Part shown: piece by piece, positions 50,451 through 58,571 of the stretch | Layout: each line of letters starts with the position of its first letter | Position numbering within the stretch: position 1 is the stretch's first letter | Assembly: GCA_945874355.1 (NCBI GenBank) | Contig: CAMCGB010000003.1 | Coordinates: forward strand, 124,001-188,000 | Length of the DNA: 64,000 nucleotides | Direction of reading: 5' to 3' | From: an uncultured Bacteroides sp. | GTDB taxonomy: Bacteria; Bacteroidota; Bacteroidia; Bacteroidales; UBA932 | Made by a program: the position numbers and the translations under genes | Notes under the pieces: generated by a model | Seen by the model: only the letters and a program-made list of their open reading frames with translations | The model's database searches: none | Told to the model about the DNA's origin: nothing

Positions 50451-50798
50451 TTAATATTTGGGTTGATGGTTGTTCTTTATTTGTCTCTTACGCCTGATTC
50501 TGAGTACGAGACCGGTTAAATACCTTAACAGTCTTATGATTATTCCGGTTATTAAGAAGAGTGCCGAAAAGAGTGTGACAAGCCATAGCAGGGCAATGAG
50601 GACGGCTGATATGCACTCCAGCCACAGGATGTCAGGTGTGATGCGCAGAAGCCCGAATCCCATCAGCAGGCTGCTCAGCATGATGCAGACTGCCAGTAAA
50701 ATGTATCCGTAAAAACTGTCTTCTTCGTAGAGGTCCAATCCGGAATCCGGACCGAAGCCGGTTTCTTCCTGTTCTTTGTTTTGTTTCTTTTCTTCCAT
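50451..50798 (-). CDS. Small membrane protein with two helices
   Basis: A protein of 115 residues. The ATG at 50798 (MEEKKQNKEQ) is preferred; a TTG just upstream overlaps the OmpA gene's stop. A charged N-terminus precedes two or three membrane helices (ILLAVCIMLSSLLMGFGLL, LIALLWLVTLFSALFLITGIII) and a basic end (RIRRKRQIKNN). I do not recognise a family. It lies between the OmpA-like and the fimbrillin genes. Confidence 0.7.
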   Translation of the reverse strand: MEEKKQNKEQEETGFGPDSGLDLYEEDSFYGYILLAVCIMLSSLLMGFGLLRITPDILWLECISAVLIALLWLVTLFSALFLITGIIIRLLRYLTGLVLRIRRKRQIKNNHQPKY

Positions 50799-50806
50799 AT
50801 CAATTG

Positions 50807-52786
50807 TCAATTGAAATAATCATCCTGTTCATCCTGACGGTTAAGGCCGTAGGTCTTGATCAGCGCGGCTATCTCGGGGTCGAGATTGCCCCTGTGGACG
50901 TATGCCGGGTTGAGCTCGCAGGAGTTCACGTAGCACTGCACCGCCTCCTGCACCTGGCCCAGCCTGGTGTAGACTACCGCCCTCATGTAGAGGACCTCGG
51001 CGGTAGGTTCAAGTGTTTCAAGAATGCTGAGCGCACTGGCGTTGTAGTCAAGGGCACAATAGGCCACAGCAGTGTTGTAGTCAGCGTAGGTTCGAAGGTA
51101 CGAGACCGCTCTTTCATAGTCCCTGTCCCTTATCGCCTGCACGCCCAGCATATATGTCGTGTCGAGTTCCGTAGTGTGTACCGTATCCTTCACCATCCCC
51201 TTGCGGTGCAGGTGGAAGTCGAAACGGACCGTCCTCAGCCGAGGATAGACCATCTCACGAAGGTGCCTGTAGTATGGTTCCTTCTGGAGCCGGGCCTCAA
51301 GCCTGTCCGGGTCTGATACGGTATTCCTAAGTTCGCCGTATTCATCTTTCTGTGTATCCGTAAGGATGCTGTCGCTCCTTACCAGGGCGTCGAGCATAGT
51401 CCAGTTCTCGCCCCCGTTGCGGGCTATGAACTTGATGTCGGGACGGTGCACGCCGTGCACCACCTCACCGTCCTCGCCGATGCTGAATCCCGTCTCACGG
51501 TCAAGGGAATCCCGGTAATGCCTGATGTAGTCCCCGAAGTAGCGGCACACACCTTCGCTCCTGCGCTGTGCAAGGGTTCGGTTGGTTGCCTGGCTGCCTT
51601 CAGGTGAAGCGGAGGCAGTGACGACTATGGAGTCGAGGTCATAGACCGTATCCTCGATGAGCTGTGCGAGGTTGCCGCAGATGCGTCCGATTTCGTCACG
51701 GTTGTTCGAGAGGGAGATGTCCACCTCCGCGCTGCCGGAGGCGAAGTCCACATAGCAGGCGGTGTTCGCCTGGGCCCTGCGCTCGATGATCCGCGTGAGG
51801 TACCTTTCCCTGCCGTCCACGAAGGACGAGAGGCTGCTGATGTAGAAGGTCAGCGGCTCGCTGCGGGACATCAGGTACACCTTCCGGTCAGACTCCCACA
51901 CCTCCCCGGAGAGGACGATGTCCACCTTGCGGAGCTTGGGTCTTGTGGCTATGGTCTGTACGTAGTTGTAGATGAAGTCGCCGTTCACATCCCTCAGGAC
52001 GGTGTCGAGGCGTATCCCTTCGGTTACGATCGGGACCTTGACGTACTTGCGGTACATACGGCCCGTAAGGGTCTTCTTGCGGTTGTTCCACCGCTTGGCT
52101 ATCTGGTTGGTGTAGTGCTCCACAGCCTGCTGTTCAGTAACACCGTACACCGATGCGAACTGTTCGTCGGAGACCTCCGAAGAATCATTGCAGAAGGCAT
52201 ATACCTCAGGGATATTCCTCTCAAGGAACAGCTCCAGCTGCCACAGGTTGATGAAGCGCGTGGTGTCGCTGACTATGGAGGCGAGGAACCGTTCGTACTG
52301 CTGGTATCCCTTGAGTTGTGCCCTCCTGTATTCCCTGCCGGTGATGACAACCGGCTCCAGACGTATGCTGTCCCCGAGGACATACATATCGGGGAAGAAG
52401 CGCAACTGCCATTTCGAGTCCTGCATCGCTTCAGGGACGATAACCTGGAACTCCAGGTCCACCTTGCCGTGACGCTCCGCCACGTTGCGGAAACGGGCGG
52501 TGACCACGGCCGCGTCGATGACGTCGTGCGCCACCATCTCCCCGTCCTCGTCCTGTACGGCGTTCATGAGGAACATCTCCTCCCCGTTCAGGCCCGTTAC
52601 TTTGATGGTGTCACGGGAGTGACGGCGCACTTCCTCCAGTGTCGGCAACAGCGGATCTTCGTCACCCCGCAGCTGCAGTCGCGCGGCGACAGCGTTCTCC
52701 GAGAGGCTATGGGCCTTGCGGGAAACGGCGCAGGCGCACACTGCAATGGCACATGCGGCAAGAGCTATGGCACTTTCTCTTCTCAC
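50807..52786 (-). CDS. OmpA-like peptidoglycan-binding protein with C-terminal TPR region
   Basis: A protein of 659 residues with a lipoprotein-like signal (AIALAACAIAVCAC). After a long N-terminal part of unknown fold comes an OmpA-like domain: CYVDFASGSAEVDISLSNNRDEIGRI, then SIVVTASASPEGS and NRTLAQRRSEGVCRYF in the peptidoglycan-contact position. The C-terminal part is TPR-like (GVQAIRDRDYERAVSYLRTY, VYTRLGQVQEAVQCYVNSCELNP). Proteins of this layout accompany fimbrial loci of Bacteroidales and may anchor the machinery to the wall. Its ATG overlaps the stop of the next gene upstream. Confidence 0.82.
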   Translation of the reverse strand: MRRESAIALAACAIAVCACAVSRKAHSLSENAVAARLQLRGDEDPLLPTLEEVRRHSRDTIKVTGLNGEEMFLMNAVQDEDGEMVAHDVIDAAVVTARFRNVAERHGKVDLEFQVIVPEAMQDSKWQLRFFPDMYVLGDSIRLEPVVITGREYRRAQLKGYQQYERFLASIVSDTTRFINLWQLELFLERNIPEVYAFCNDSSEVSDEQFASVYGVTEQQAVEHYTNQIAKRWNNRKKTLTGRMYRKYVKVPIVTEGIRLDTVLRDVNGDFIYNYVQTIATRPKLRKVDIVLSGEVWESDRKVYLMSRSEPLTFYISSLSSFVDGRERYLTRIIERRAQANTACYVDFASGSAEVDISLSNNRDEIGRICGNLAQLIEDTVYDLDSIVVTASASPEGSQATNRTLAQRRSEGVCRYFGDYIRHYRDSLDRETGFSIGEDGEVVHGVHRPDIKFIARNGGENWTMLDALVRSDSILTDTQKDEYGELRNTVSDPDRLEARLQKEPYYRHLREMVYPRLRTVRFDFHLHRKGMVKDTVHTTELDTTYMLGVQAIRDRDYERAVSYLRTYADYNTAVAYCALDYNASALSILETLEPTAEVLYMRAVVYTRLGQVQEAVQCYVNSCELNPAYVHRGNLDPEIAALIKTYGLNRQDEQDDYFN

Positions 52787-53982
52787 TTCCCTCCTCCGGA
52801 TATGGTGTATGAATATTTGCCGTTCTCCACCGGGGTGCCGTTCAGCACGACGGTCTCATCGGTGCAGGTCACGTTGACCCTCACGCCGAGAAGAACCTCG
52901 AAGTCCAGGGTGATATGGTGGACTGACGACTCCACAACATAGTTGGAATAGCCGTCATCGACCTCGTACCACTGTTCTATTCCGTCGAAGGCGTCAATCC
53001 ACTCGGATACCCATTTGGTATTCTTGATGGTGATGTTTGTGAGCGTGGTCTCCAGCAGCTCCGTTGCGGTGAGGTCGTACCAGTGTCCCGTCTCCGGGAC
53101 AAAGCGGGACAGATCCACCACGTCGCACATGTCCTTCCACTCGGTGAACTTGTCCAGGTAGCCCTCCCTGTTGCTCGCACGGTGGTAGTCACACCGGCCC
53201 CTCACGGCGAGGGAGTCCCTGACGGCAACCGACAGCGAGTAAGGATTGCTCCTGACCATTATACGGGTCTTTCCCGTCGACGGGCTGCGGGAGATTTCCA
53301 CATCCACGTCAGGATAACGCAGCGGCTCGGTGAACTTGAAGGCGGCGTTGCGCACGATCTCGCCGCAGGTCAGGGCCACGGACACCTCGTGGGTGCCGGG
53401 ACGCACCAGAGGCAGGTCCAGTTTCAGTATGGGTGTCTGCCTGAAGTTCACCTTGAAGTCAAGTCCCTTTATCCTCTCACCGTCCAGGCTTACCGTTCCC
53501 TCATAGTTCCTGTCAGCGATACCCTCTGCAAGGGTAAGGAACAGGGTCGATGTCCCTTTCTGGCTGTCGGTGGAAACCTCCGCGTGAAGGGTGAAGGGCT
53601 CGTAGGTAACGGTGAAGGACATCTCCGACTCACGTGAGAAGAGCCCGGTATCCAGCCGTAACGAGGCCCTGTGCTCCCCTGCCTTCAGGACCGGAAGCCG
53701 GAATGTCACCGGCCCTCCGGAGAAATCTATGCTTGAACCCGAACTGATGGTCTGGCCGCCGTCGACGGTCAGGACCAGTGACGGGTCACTGTCAATGAGA
53801 TAGGTCAGGGTATATTCCTTTTCCGGACATCCCTTCTCAAGGGACAGGGTCATCAGGTTGTCCTCACCGGAGAGAAAGTGCTTCGCCTTGAACTCGAAGG
53901 AGTTGTCGCTGACCTGTATGGGGTCGTTGCAGGCGACGGCCGCAACAAGCGGCACGATTGCAGATAGGATTGTCTTTTTCAT
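52783..53982 (-). CDS. Lipoprotein with immunoglobulin-like repeats, unknown function
   Basis: A lipoprotein of 399 residues (MKKTILSAIVPLVAAVAC). Several beta-sandwich segments repeat a pattern of the type FRLPVLKAGEHRASLRLD and LKLDLPLVRPGTHEVSVAL, each about 100 residues, and a C-terminal part carries WYDLTATELLETTLTNITI. I do not know the family. Its place inside the fimbrial operon, coupled by ATGA to the OmpA-like gene, suggests a surface or periplasmic accessory part. Confidence 0.75.
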   Translation of the reverse strand: MKKTILSAIVPLVAAVACNDPIQVSDNSFEFKAKHFLSGEDNLMTLSLEKGCPEKEYTLTYLIDSDPSLVLTVDGGQTISSGSSIDFSGGPVTFRLPVLKAGEHRASLRLDTGLFSRESEMSFTVTYEPFTLHAEVSTDSQKGTSTLFLTLAEGIADRNYEGTVSLDGERIKGLDFKVNFRQTPILKLDLPLVRPGTHEVSVALTCGEIVRNAAFKFTEPLRYPDVDVEISRSPSTGKTRIMVRSNPYSLSVAVRDSLAVRGRCDYHRASNREGYLDKFTEWKDMCDVVDLSRFVPETGHWYDLTATELLETTLTNITIKNTKWVSEWIDAFDGIEQWYEVDDGYSNYVVESSVHHITLDFEVLLGVRVNVTCTDETVVLNGTPVENGKYSYTISGGGK

Positions 53983-53995
53983 TGTTGTGATATTG

Positions 53996-54550
53996 TCAGA
54001 ATGTGAACATCAGCGAAACCTGTACGTCATTCGGTAGGATGAAGGCTTTCGAACCCTGCCCGTCGATCCTGCCGCAGGTCGGGCACAGGTAAACTGTGTA
54101 TTTTTTCCAGCCGCCCCAGAATCCCAGTCCGAAATCCATGTTGATGTTGCGGTGCAGCATCAGGGAGTATCCGGCGGACAGGCCGGCCCCGAAGGCATCA
54201 CCCTCCTCCGTACGGGGACTGCGTATGCCGCCCCTGTTGTATTCCTCCCACTGTGCCTTCGCGCCCAGCCACCAGCCGGAGTAGACGTTCCAGAACCAGA
54301 AACGCGTCCCGGCATTCACTGTCCTGCGCGAGTCCCGCATCTTTCCCCATTCTCCGTTGAAGCTCCAGGGATTGTAAAGGAAGCCTGCATTGACGCTCCA
54401 GTGGCGTGCGACCGCCACTGATGCCTCAGCGTTTATGGTCAGGAACTCGGCGTATCCGAGCGCATTGGTCGACACCGACAGTTTCTGCGCCTTTGCCGGG
54501 AAGACAGCAAGCGCCAGAAGCATTACAATGAATATGATTCTCCGTCCCAT
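53996..54550 (-). CDS. DUF3575-family outer-membrane protein
   Basis: A protein of 184 residues with a signal peptide ending at VFPAKAQ, followed by KLSVSTNALGYAEFLTINAEASVAVARHWSV, the typical DUF3575 opening. The rest is a small beta-barrel with YNPWSFNGEWGKMRDSRR, RFWFWNVYSGWWLGAKAQW and the terminal strand VQVSLMFTF. The family is common next to Bacteroidales fimbrial genes and OmpA-like proteins. It begins two bases after the preceding gene. Confidence 0.87.
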   Translation of the reverse strand: MGRRIIFIVMLLALAVFPAKAQKLSVSTNALGYAEFLTINAEASVAVARHWSVNAGFLYNPWSFNGEWGKMRDSRRTVNAGTRFWFWNVYSGWWLGAKAQWEEYNRGGIRSPRTEEGDAFGAGLSAGYSLMLHRNINMDFGLGFWGGWKKYTVYLCPTCGRIDGQGSKAFILPNDVQVSLMFTF

Positions 54551-54552
54551 TG

Positions 54553-55575
54553 CTACTTTGATTTTTCATTCCACCACGCACCTTCGAACACCGGTGTCTC
54601 CGTCCAGACCGTGAACCGGTCCTTGTCATAGTCAAGCAGGGTCAGGCTGATGCATATGTTGTGCACATAAGGCCTTTCCCTCAGCTGGGCCAGCTTCCTC
54701 TTCACCTCGGGCAGCTGCACCTTGGTCCCGGAACGGAACCATCTTGACTTGTATTTCTTGTGTACCAGGATGTATTCGCTCTTTCTTTTGCTGGTGAATT
54801 CAATCAGTACTGCGAAGTTGTAGTCCATCTTCTCCACGGAGTCCATACTGACCCACATCGCTTCCGGATTCCCCTCCTCATCGAAGGTGGCCTCGATGGT
54901 CGCGAAGCAGTTCTCCCTCACACGGACCTGGCACTGGCTCTCTATCTCGGGATAGCCCTTGGGCCATATCCGTATGGAGGTGTCTCCGGTTTTCTTGCCG
55001 CGCAGCTTGAGTTCACCGTCGATTGCCTTCACGTCGATGACCGACGGGTCCGAGACCTGAAATTCAATCGGTATCCTGTTGCATTCACGGGGAATCAGGG
55101 CTACCTTGACCGAGATGTACTGATGGTAGTCAATACAGACGTCCCTGTCGGCGAATATTGCAGTGGGAACGGTTTCACGCTCGGGAAGAACTGAGTAATG
55201 CAGCTCTTCATCAACAGTCTCGCCTGTCGATTTCATGAATGAGAGCCTGAGCACTCCGAACCCTTCAAGACTGACCGGATCGGTCTTTATGCATACCGGC
55301 TCGGTATCCAGAGGACGGAATACCCCCGGAGGAAGCAGTTCATCCCTGAGGTAGACTCCGTATCCGTTGTCCCCTGCGGCGACGCTCACCAGCGGGTTGA
55401 GAGCAGTGACATAGATGAAGAACGGAGAGCCGAGGTTGACCCGGTCCGTCTTTGTCACTATGTAATACTCCGGAAGAGGTTCACCACTCTGAACCGGGGC
55501 TTCCGGGCTCTTTCCTGTGAAGCCCTTCACCAGCTTCTGGAAAGACATTTTGTCCGATGTTTTCTGTTCGCTCAT
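54553..55575 (-). CDS. Unknown protein with BIG2-like domain
   Basis: A protein of 340 residues from the ATG at 55575 (MSEQKTSDKMSFQKLVKGFTG). No signal peptide is seen, which is unusual in this operon. The middle contains a bacterial Ig-like (BIG2) pattern, VSDPSVIDVKAIDGELKLRG and GDTSIRIWPKG, and the C-terminal part has VLIEFTSKRKSEYILVHKKY. I do not recognise the rest. It could be a cytoplasmic or export-linked partner of the fimbrial and transfer apparatus. Confidence 0.75.
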   Translation of the reverse strand: MSEQKTSDKMSFQKLVKGFTGKSPEAPVQSGEPLPEYYIVTKTDRVNLGSPFFIYVTALNPLVSVAAGDNGYGVYLRDELLPPGVFRPLDTEPVCIKTDPVSLEGFGVLRLSFMKSTGETVDEELHYSVLPERETVPTAIFADRDVCIDYHQYISVKVALIPRECNRIPIEFQVSDPSVIDVKAIDGELKLRGKKTGDTSIRIWPKGYPEIESQCQVRVRENCFATIEATFDEEGNPEAMWVSMDSVEKMDYNFAVLIEFTSKRKSEYILVHKKYKSRWFRSGTKVQLPEVKRKLAQLRERPYVHNICISLTLLDYDKDRFTVWTETPVFEGAWWNEKSK

Positions 55576-55673
55576 ATCTCGTTTTCTTTGTTTCCGTTTT
55601 AACCGGGCGGCCTTCACAGGTGGCCCGGAAAGGTTTATTCGTTAGTTTTTGGATATATAAATGGGTGCTTGCC

Positions 55674-56219
55674 CTAAAAGTCGTAATGTATGTTCATGCT
55701 GCCCTCATAGTGTATCCAACCCATCGGCGAACCGAAGGTAAGCGGGACAGTTCCCCTCAGGCCGATGCCGAGCCTCTTCAGAGGATAGAATTCCAGCTCG
55801 ACGCTCGCCTGGACTCCGTAGATGAAGGAATTCCTTGCGATTCCGGTGTCTATGTATTCCGGCAGCCTCCTCTGCGGATCGCTGATTTCATCACCGAGGA
55901 AGATTCCACCTCCGCAGTAGAGGCTGATGACTCGTGACCTGGCGGAGACCACCCTTGCCATAACATTGCCTTCAGCGCATATTTCGGTGTACTGGAGAGT
56001 CTCCACGGAATCAGTCAGTGAAGAGAAGTTCCTGTTCACCGCACCTGCAGACCAGGCTCCCCACAACTCCCATCCCTGCCATCCGGCCCTCACGCCGAAA
56101 GAGGATTCGTTGATGCTGGCTCCTGCATACGGCGCTCCCCTTCCGGGAACGGTCCGCTGTGCCGCTGCGGTGAGATGGACTCCCGCCAGAATTGCAAATA
56201 TGATCACCAAACGCTTCAA
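55674..56219 (-). CDS. traO: Conjugative transposon protein TraO
   Basis: A small outer-membrane beta-barrel protein of 181 residues. No ATG is available. The TTG at 56219 gives a good signal peptide (MKRLVIIFAILAGVHLTAAA) behind the purine-rich AAGCAAGAAAAG, whereas a TTG at 56243 would lie inside the promoter box. The mature part fits the TraO family: RGAPYAGASINESSFGVRAGW, YTEICAEGNVMARV, SLYCGGGIFLGDE, SFIYGVQASVELEFY. In related elements traO directly follows traN. Here it leads the fimbrial operon some 32 kb away. Confidence 0.8.
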   Translation of the reverse strand: MKRLVIIFAILAGVHLTAAAQRTVPGRGAPYAGASINESSFGVRAGWQGWELWGAWSAGAVNRNFSSLTDSVETLQYTEICAEGNVMARVVSARSRVISLYCGGGIFLGDEISDPQRRLPEYIDTGIARNSFIYGVQASVELEFYPLKRLGIGLRGTVPLTFGSPMGWIHYEGSMNIHYDF

Positions 56220-56240
56220 CTTTTCTTGCTTTTTATGGCG

Positions 56241-56248
56241 CAAATATA
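56241..56248 (-). promoter_or_regulatory. -7 promoter box for the traO-fimbrial operon
   Basis: TATATTTG on the minus strand lies 21 bases before the TTG chosen as traO start and faces away from the rep gene. Confidence 0.6.
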
Positions 56249-56265
56249 TGATAAATTATCTTTGT

Positions 56266-56287
56266 GCGAAAATATTCGTTGATTTTA
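56266..56287 (+). promoter_or_regulatory. Shared 22-bp control block before rep
   Basis: GCGAAAATATTCGT followed by TGATTTTA aligns without gaps with the blocks before int and tra. It ends 25 bases before the rep ATG and just upstream of the rep -7 box. It also lies between two divergent promoters, so it could act on traO too. Confidence 0.6.
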
Positions 56288-56293
56288 ATCAGA

Positions 56294-56312
56294 TTTTCGT
56301 TAATTTTGCATT
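56294..56312 (+). promoter_or_regulatory. rep promoter core
   Basis: TTTTCGTTAATTTTGCATT contains the -7 box TAATTTTG (56301-56308). The ATG follows at 56313, so the transcript would be leaderless or nearly so. The same core occurs at 44667-44685. Confidence 0.6.
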
Positions 56313-57353
56313 ATGAAAAGAAGCAAGCCGGAACACATAGCACAGGGTAACGGGATAACCTATATGACCAGCGATCTGTCACTGGTCCAGCTGAAGGTCC
56401 TTATGACGATAATCCGTGAACTGCAGAAGCCGATATCGATGATGATAACCGATATCGGGTTCGGACACCTCAAGCCGGACGACGTCCTGCCGGCCAAGGA
56501 GCAGTTCGGGGAAGGCGACCTGCTGCGGATTACCCGGAAGATTACTATCAGCGTGAAGGATGTCGGGCTGGGGAAACAGAACACCGGTTACCTGCTCAAC
56601 AGCCTGAACGCCCTTCGCCAGAAGAACTGCTGCATTCCCTACAATCCCGCCCGTCCGACCAGGTCGAAGGTCCTGGTCACAGGTCTCATCAGCCATTACA
56701 CCTATGACTGTGTGACCCAGACGGTCGATGTTTACCTTCTGGACGCGGTTGCGAACCGTCTGCTGCTTGTCAGCGACGGATTCACCAGATACGACTACAC
56801 GCACGCGATGGCATTCAGCAACAAGTACACGGTGCGGATGTACTGGATAATCAACTCGTGGCGCGGGCGCAAGGGGTTCCGCATCAGTATGGAACAGTTG
56901 CGCTATGTGATGTCGGCAGAGGACAAGTATCCCCGTAACGACAACTTCATCAGCAAGGTGATAGGGACGGCATACAGGGAACTGAAGCAGACCGGGGACA
57001 TCTGGTTCGAATACTCGAGGGACCTGCGTGAAGGCAGGGACATGTTCTCGTTCCGTGTCTACCAGCGGATGGACAGGGACAGCCGGGAGAAGGTTCTGAA
57101 GAAGCCGCTGCAGGTTGCCTACAGTATGCTCTACAATTTATGGAAGATGCCGCTTCAGGATATTGAGCACTTCATCAGCCTGGTCACCGTGGACAATGTG
57201 CAGGGGTTCATCTGCGAGCTGGACTACCTGAACAGGACCATTGACAGGAAGAACCTCAAAGACCCCGGAGCCTATATGAGGACCGTCCTTACATCATACT
57301 TCGATACGCTGGACACGGTCTCCCAGGAGGTGAAACTCGATGACCGTGACTGA
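56313..57353 (+). CDS. Replication initiation protein (Rep_3/RepB-like)
   Basis: A protein of 346 residues made of two winged-helix domains of the plasmid initiator type. The first contains YMTSDLSLVQLKVLMTIIREL and ISVKDVGLGKQNTGYLLNSLN. The second contains FSNKYTVRMYWIINSWRG, ISMEQLRYVMSAEDKY and ISKVIGTAYRELKQTGDIWFEY. Such proteins bind iterons and open the origin, and five iteron-like repeats follow about 170 bases downstream. The element can therefore probably replicate after excision. Confidence 0.88.
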   Translation: MKRSKPEHIAQGNGITYMTSDLSLVQLKVLMTIIRELQKPISMMITDIGFGHLKPDDVLPAKEQFGEGDLLRITRKITISVKDVGLGKQNTGYLLNSLNALRQKNCCIPYNPARPTRSKVLVTGLISHYTYDCVTQTVDVYLLDAVANRLLLVSDGFTRYDYTHAMAFSNKYTVRMYWIINSWRGRKGFRISMEQLRYVMSAEDKYPRNDNFISKVIGTAYRELKQTGDIWFEYSRDLREGRDMFSFRVYQRMDRDSREKVLKKPLQVAYSMLYNLWKMPLQDIEHFISLVTVDNVQGFICELDYLNRTIDRKNLKDPGAYMRTVLTSYFDTLDTVSQEVKLDDRD

Positions 57354-57519
57354 ACTTCTTTCTTTTTTCATTCAAGAACTGTCCGTATCCGCGTGCGCAT
57401 GTGCGCATAGATATGTTTCGGTTTTTCTTCAATTGATTCTATAATTGTTCCCTGTCTGGCATTTTGGGCCTACAGTCAAGGTTTTCAGCCAGTTATGACT
57501 TTGTGGCGTCCCGGCTCAA

Positions 57520-57630
57520 ACACCTTTTATAGAGTCCGGAGCCCAAAAGTCCCACCTTTTATAGAAACTGATACACCCGATATAGAAAGGCGGACCACCT
57601 TTTATAGAACAAGTCCCACCTTTTATAGTA
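57520..57630 (+). repeat. Iterons of the probable replication origin
   Basis: The motif CCACCTTTTATAG or a close variant starts near 57520, 57552, 57573 (degenerate, ACACCCGATATAG), 57595 and 57616. The last four are spaced by about 21-22 bases, two helical turns. Position directly after the Rep gene supports an iteron-type origin. The stretch 57354-57519 before it holds a GCGCATGTGCGCA palindrome but no gene. Confidence 0.82.
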
Positions 57631-57632
57631 CC

Positions 57633-57649
57633 GGTGCACCGCGTGCACC
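57633..57649. repeat. Inverted repeat GGTGCAC/GTGCACC next to the iterons
   Basis: Perfect seven-base arms with a three-base centre directly after the last iteron. It may be part of the origin, or an operator of the Rep protein as seen in iteron plasmids. Confidence 0.6.
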
Positions 57650-57798
57650 TGTCCCGACATCCCGGGTACCTTCCCGGAGACTGCAATTCTGAGGAAAAAA
57701 TGATGAATTTTGCTTCCATCTTTTTTCCGTCAAATCGGTTTTGCATCTTTGTGCGGAGCGGTGCACACTTCCCTGTTTACGGAAACAGGCAAGATGTG

Positions 57799-57820
57799 CT
57801 TAAGTTAAACAAAACTTAAG
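57799..57820. other. Candidate oriT inverted repeat
   Basis: CTTAAGTT and AACTTAAG are perfect eight-base arms with a six-base loop, 20 bases before the mobilisation gene. A second repeat, CCTGTTT/AAACAGG, lies just upstream (about 57772-57789). Transfer origins of such elements usually lie directly upstream of the mob genes and contain inverted repeats near the nick site. The nick site itself cannot be read. Confidence 0.45.
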
Positions 57821-57840
57821 TCTTCCGCTCCGGAGTCGCC

Positions 57841-58236
57841 ATGGGAAACAGACGTACAACACGACCTCAATTCATCGGAGTCCGGCTTACGGACAACGAA
57901 CTTGCGGACCTGGACAGGCTGATGGCCGAAGCCGGCTACAGGAACAGGTCCCTCTTCGTCCGTGACCGCATATTCGCAGTGAAAGTCGGGAGCAGACGTA
58001 TCAGCCGGAAGGAAGATACGCCCGCCCCTTCCGCCGATATGGAGAAACTCATCTGGCACGTGCGGCGCATCGGGCATAACATCAACCGCAGCTGCGCTTC
58101 AATCAACACGATGATGGCAAGAGAAGGCAGCAGCCTCCAGAATGCCAGGGCGCTGGAATACTGGCTGAAGAAGATAAGCGGCTATCTGTACCGTATCGAC
58201 ACCCTGCTGGATAAGGAGAAGGACACAACCCAATAA
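57841..58236 (+). CDS. Mobilisation accessory protein (MobA/MobC-like)
   Basis: A protein of 131 residues. An N-terminal ribbon-helix-helix-like part (QFIGVRLTDNELADLDRLMAEAGY, RSLFVRDRIF) binds DNA, and the C-terminal helical part (MEKLIWHVRRIGHNINRSCASINT) is typical of relaxosome accessory proteins of the MobC family. It helps the relaxase to find and open the transfer origin. It is the first gene of the mobilisation operon and directly follows the candidate oriT. Confidence 0.87.
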   Translation: MGNRRTTRPQFIGVRLTDNELADLDRLMAEAGYRNRSLFVRDRIFAVKVGSRRISRKEDTPAPSADMEKLIWHVRRIGHNINRSCASINTMMAREGSSLQNARALEYWLKKISGYLYRIDTLLDKEKDTTQ

Positions 58237-58247
58237 TACAACACAAT

Positions 58248-58568
58248 ATGCAGACAATCACAATCAGCGGCTACCTGGGCGAAGACGCCCAGCTGCGCAG
58301 GTCGGACTCCGGGACGGAGTTCGTCACATTCACACTCGCATCCAAGGACTCGCGCGGAGAATCCCACTTCTTCCCCTGCACCTGGTTCCAGACACGGTCG
58401 AAGATGCTGCAGCACCTTGTGAAGGGCGCTGCCGTCATCGTGACCGGAGAACTCCAGATATGGGACTGCGAGAAGGACGGGACCAAGTACCGGAACTTCC
58501 GCATCAGCTGCGACCGCATCGGCTTCGCGCCACAGCAGAAGAAGGGCCCGGAGGACCTTCCCGAATAG
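58248..58568 (+). CDS. ssb: Single-stranded DNA-binding protein (second copy)
   Basis: An SSB-like OB-fold protein of 106 residues: ITISGYLGEDAQLRRSDSGTEFVTFTLAS, FFPCTWFQTRSKMLQHLVKGAAVIVTGEL in short stretches. It differs clearly from the copy at 30794. Placed between the MobC-like protein and the relaxase, it probably protects the strand displaced at the transfer origin. It lies 11 bases after one gene and three bases before the next. Confidence 0.9.
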   Translation: MQTITISGYLGEDAQLRRSDSGTEFVTFTLASKDSRGESHFFPCTWFQTRSKMLQHLVKGAAVIVTGELQIWDCEKDGTKYRNFRISCDRIGFAPQQKKGPEDLPE

Positions 58569-58571
58569 CCT

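Noticed and set aside
57520..57630. Iteron array considered as CRISPR
   Set aside because: Units are too short, no cas genes are present and the Rep gene is adjacent.
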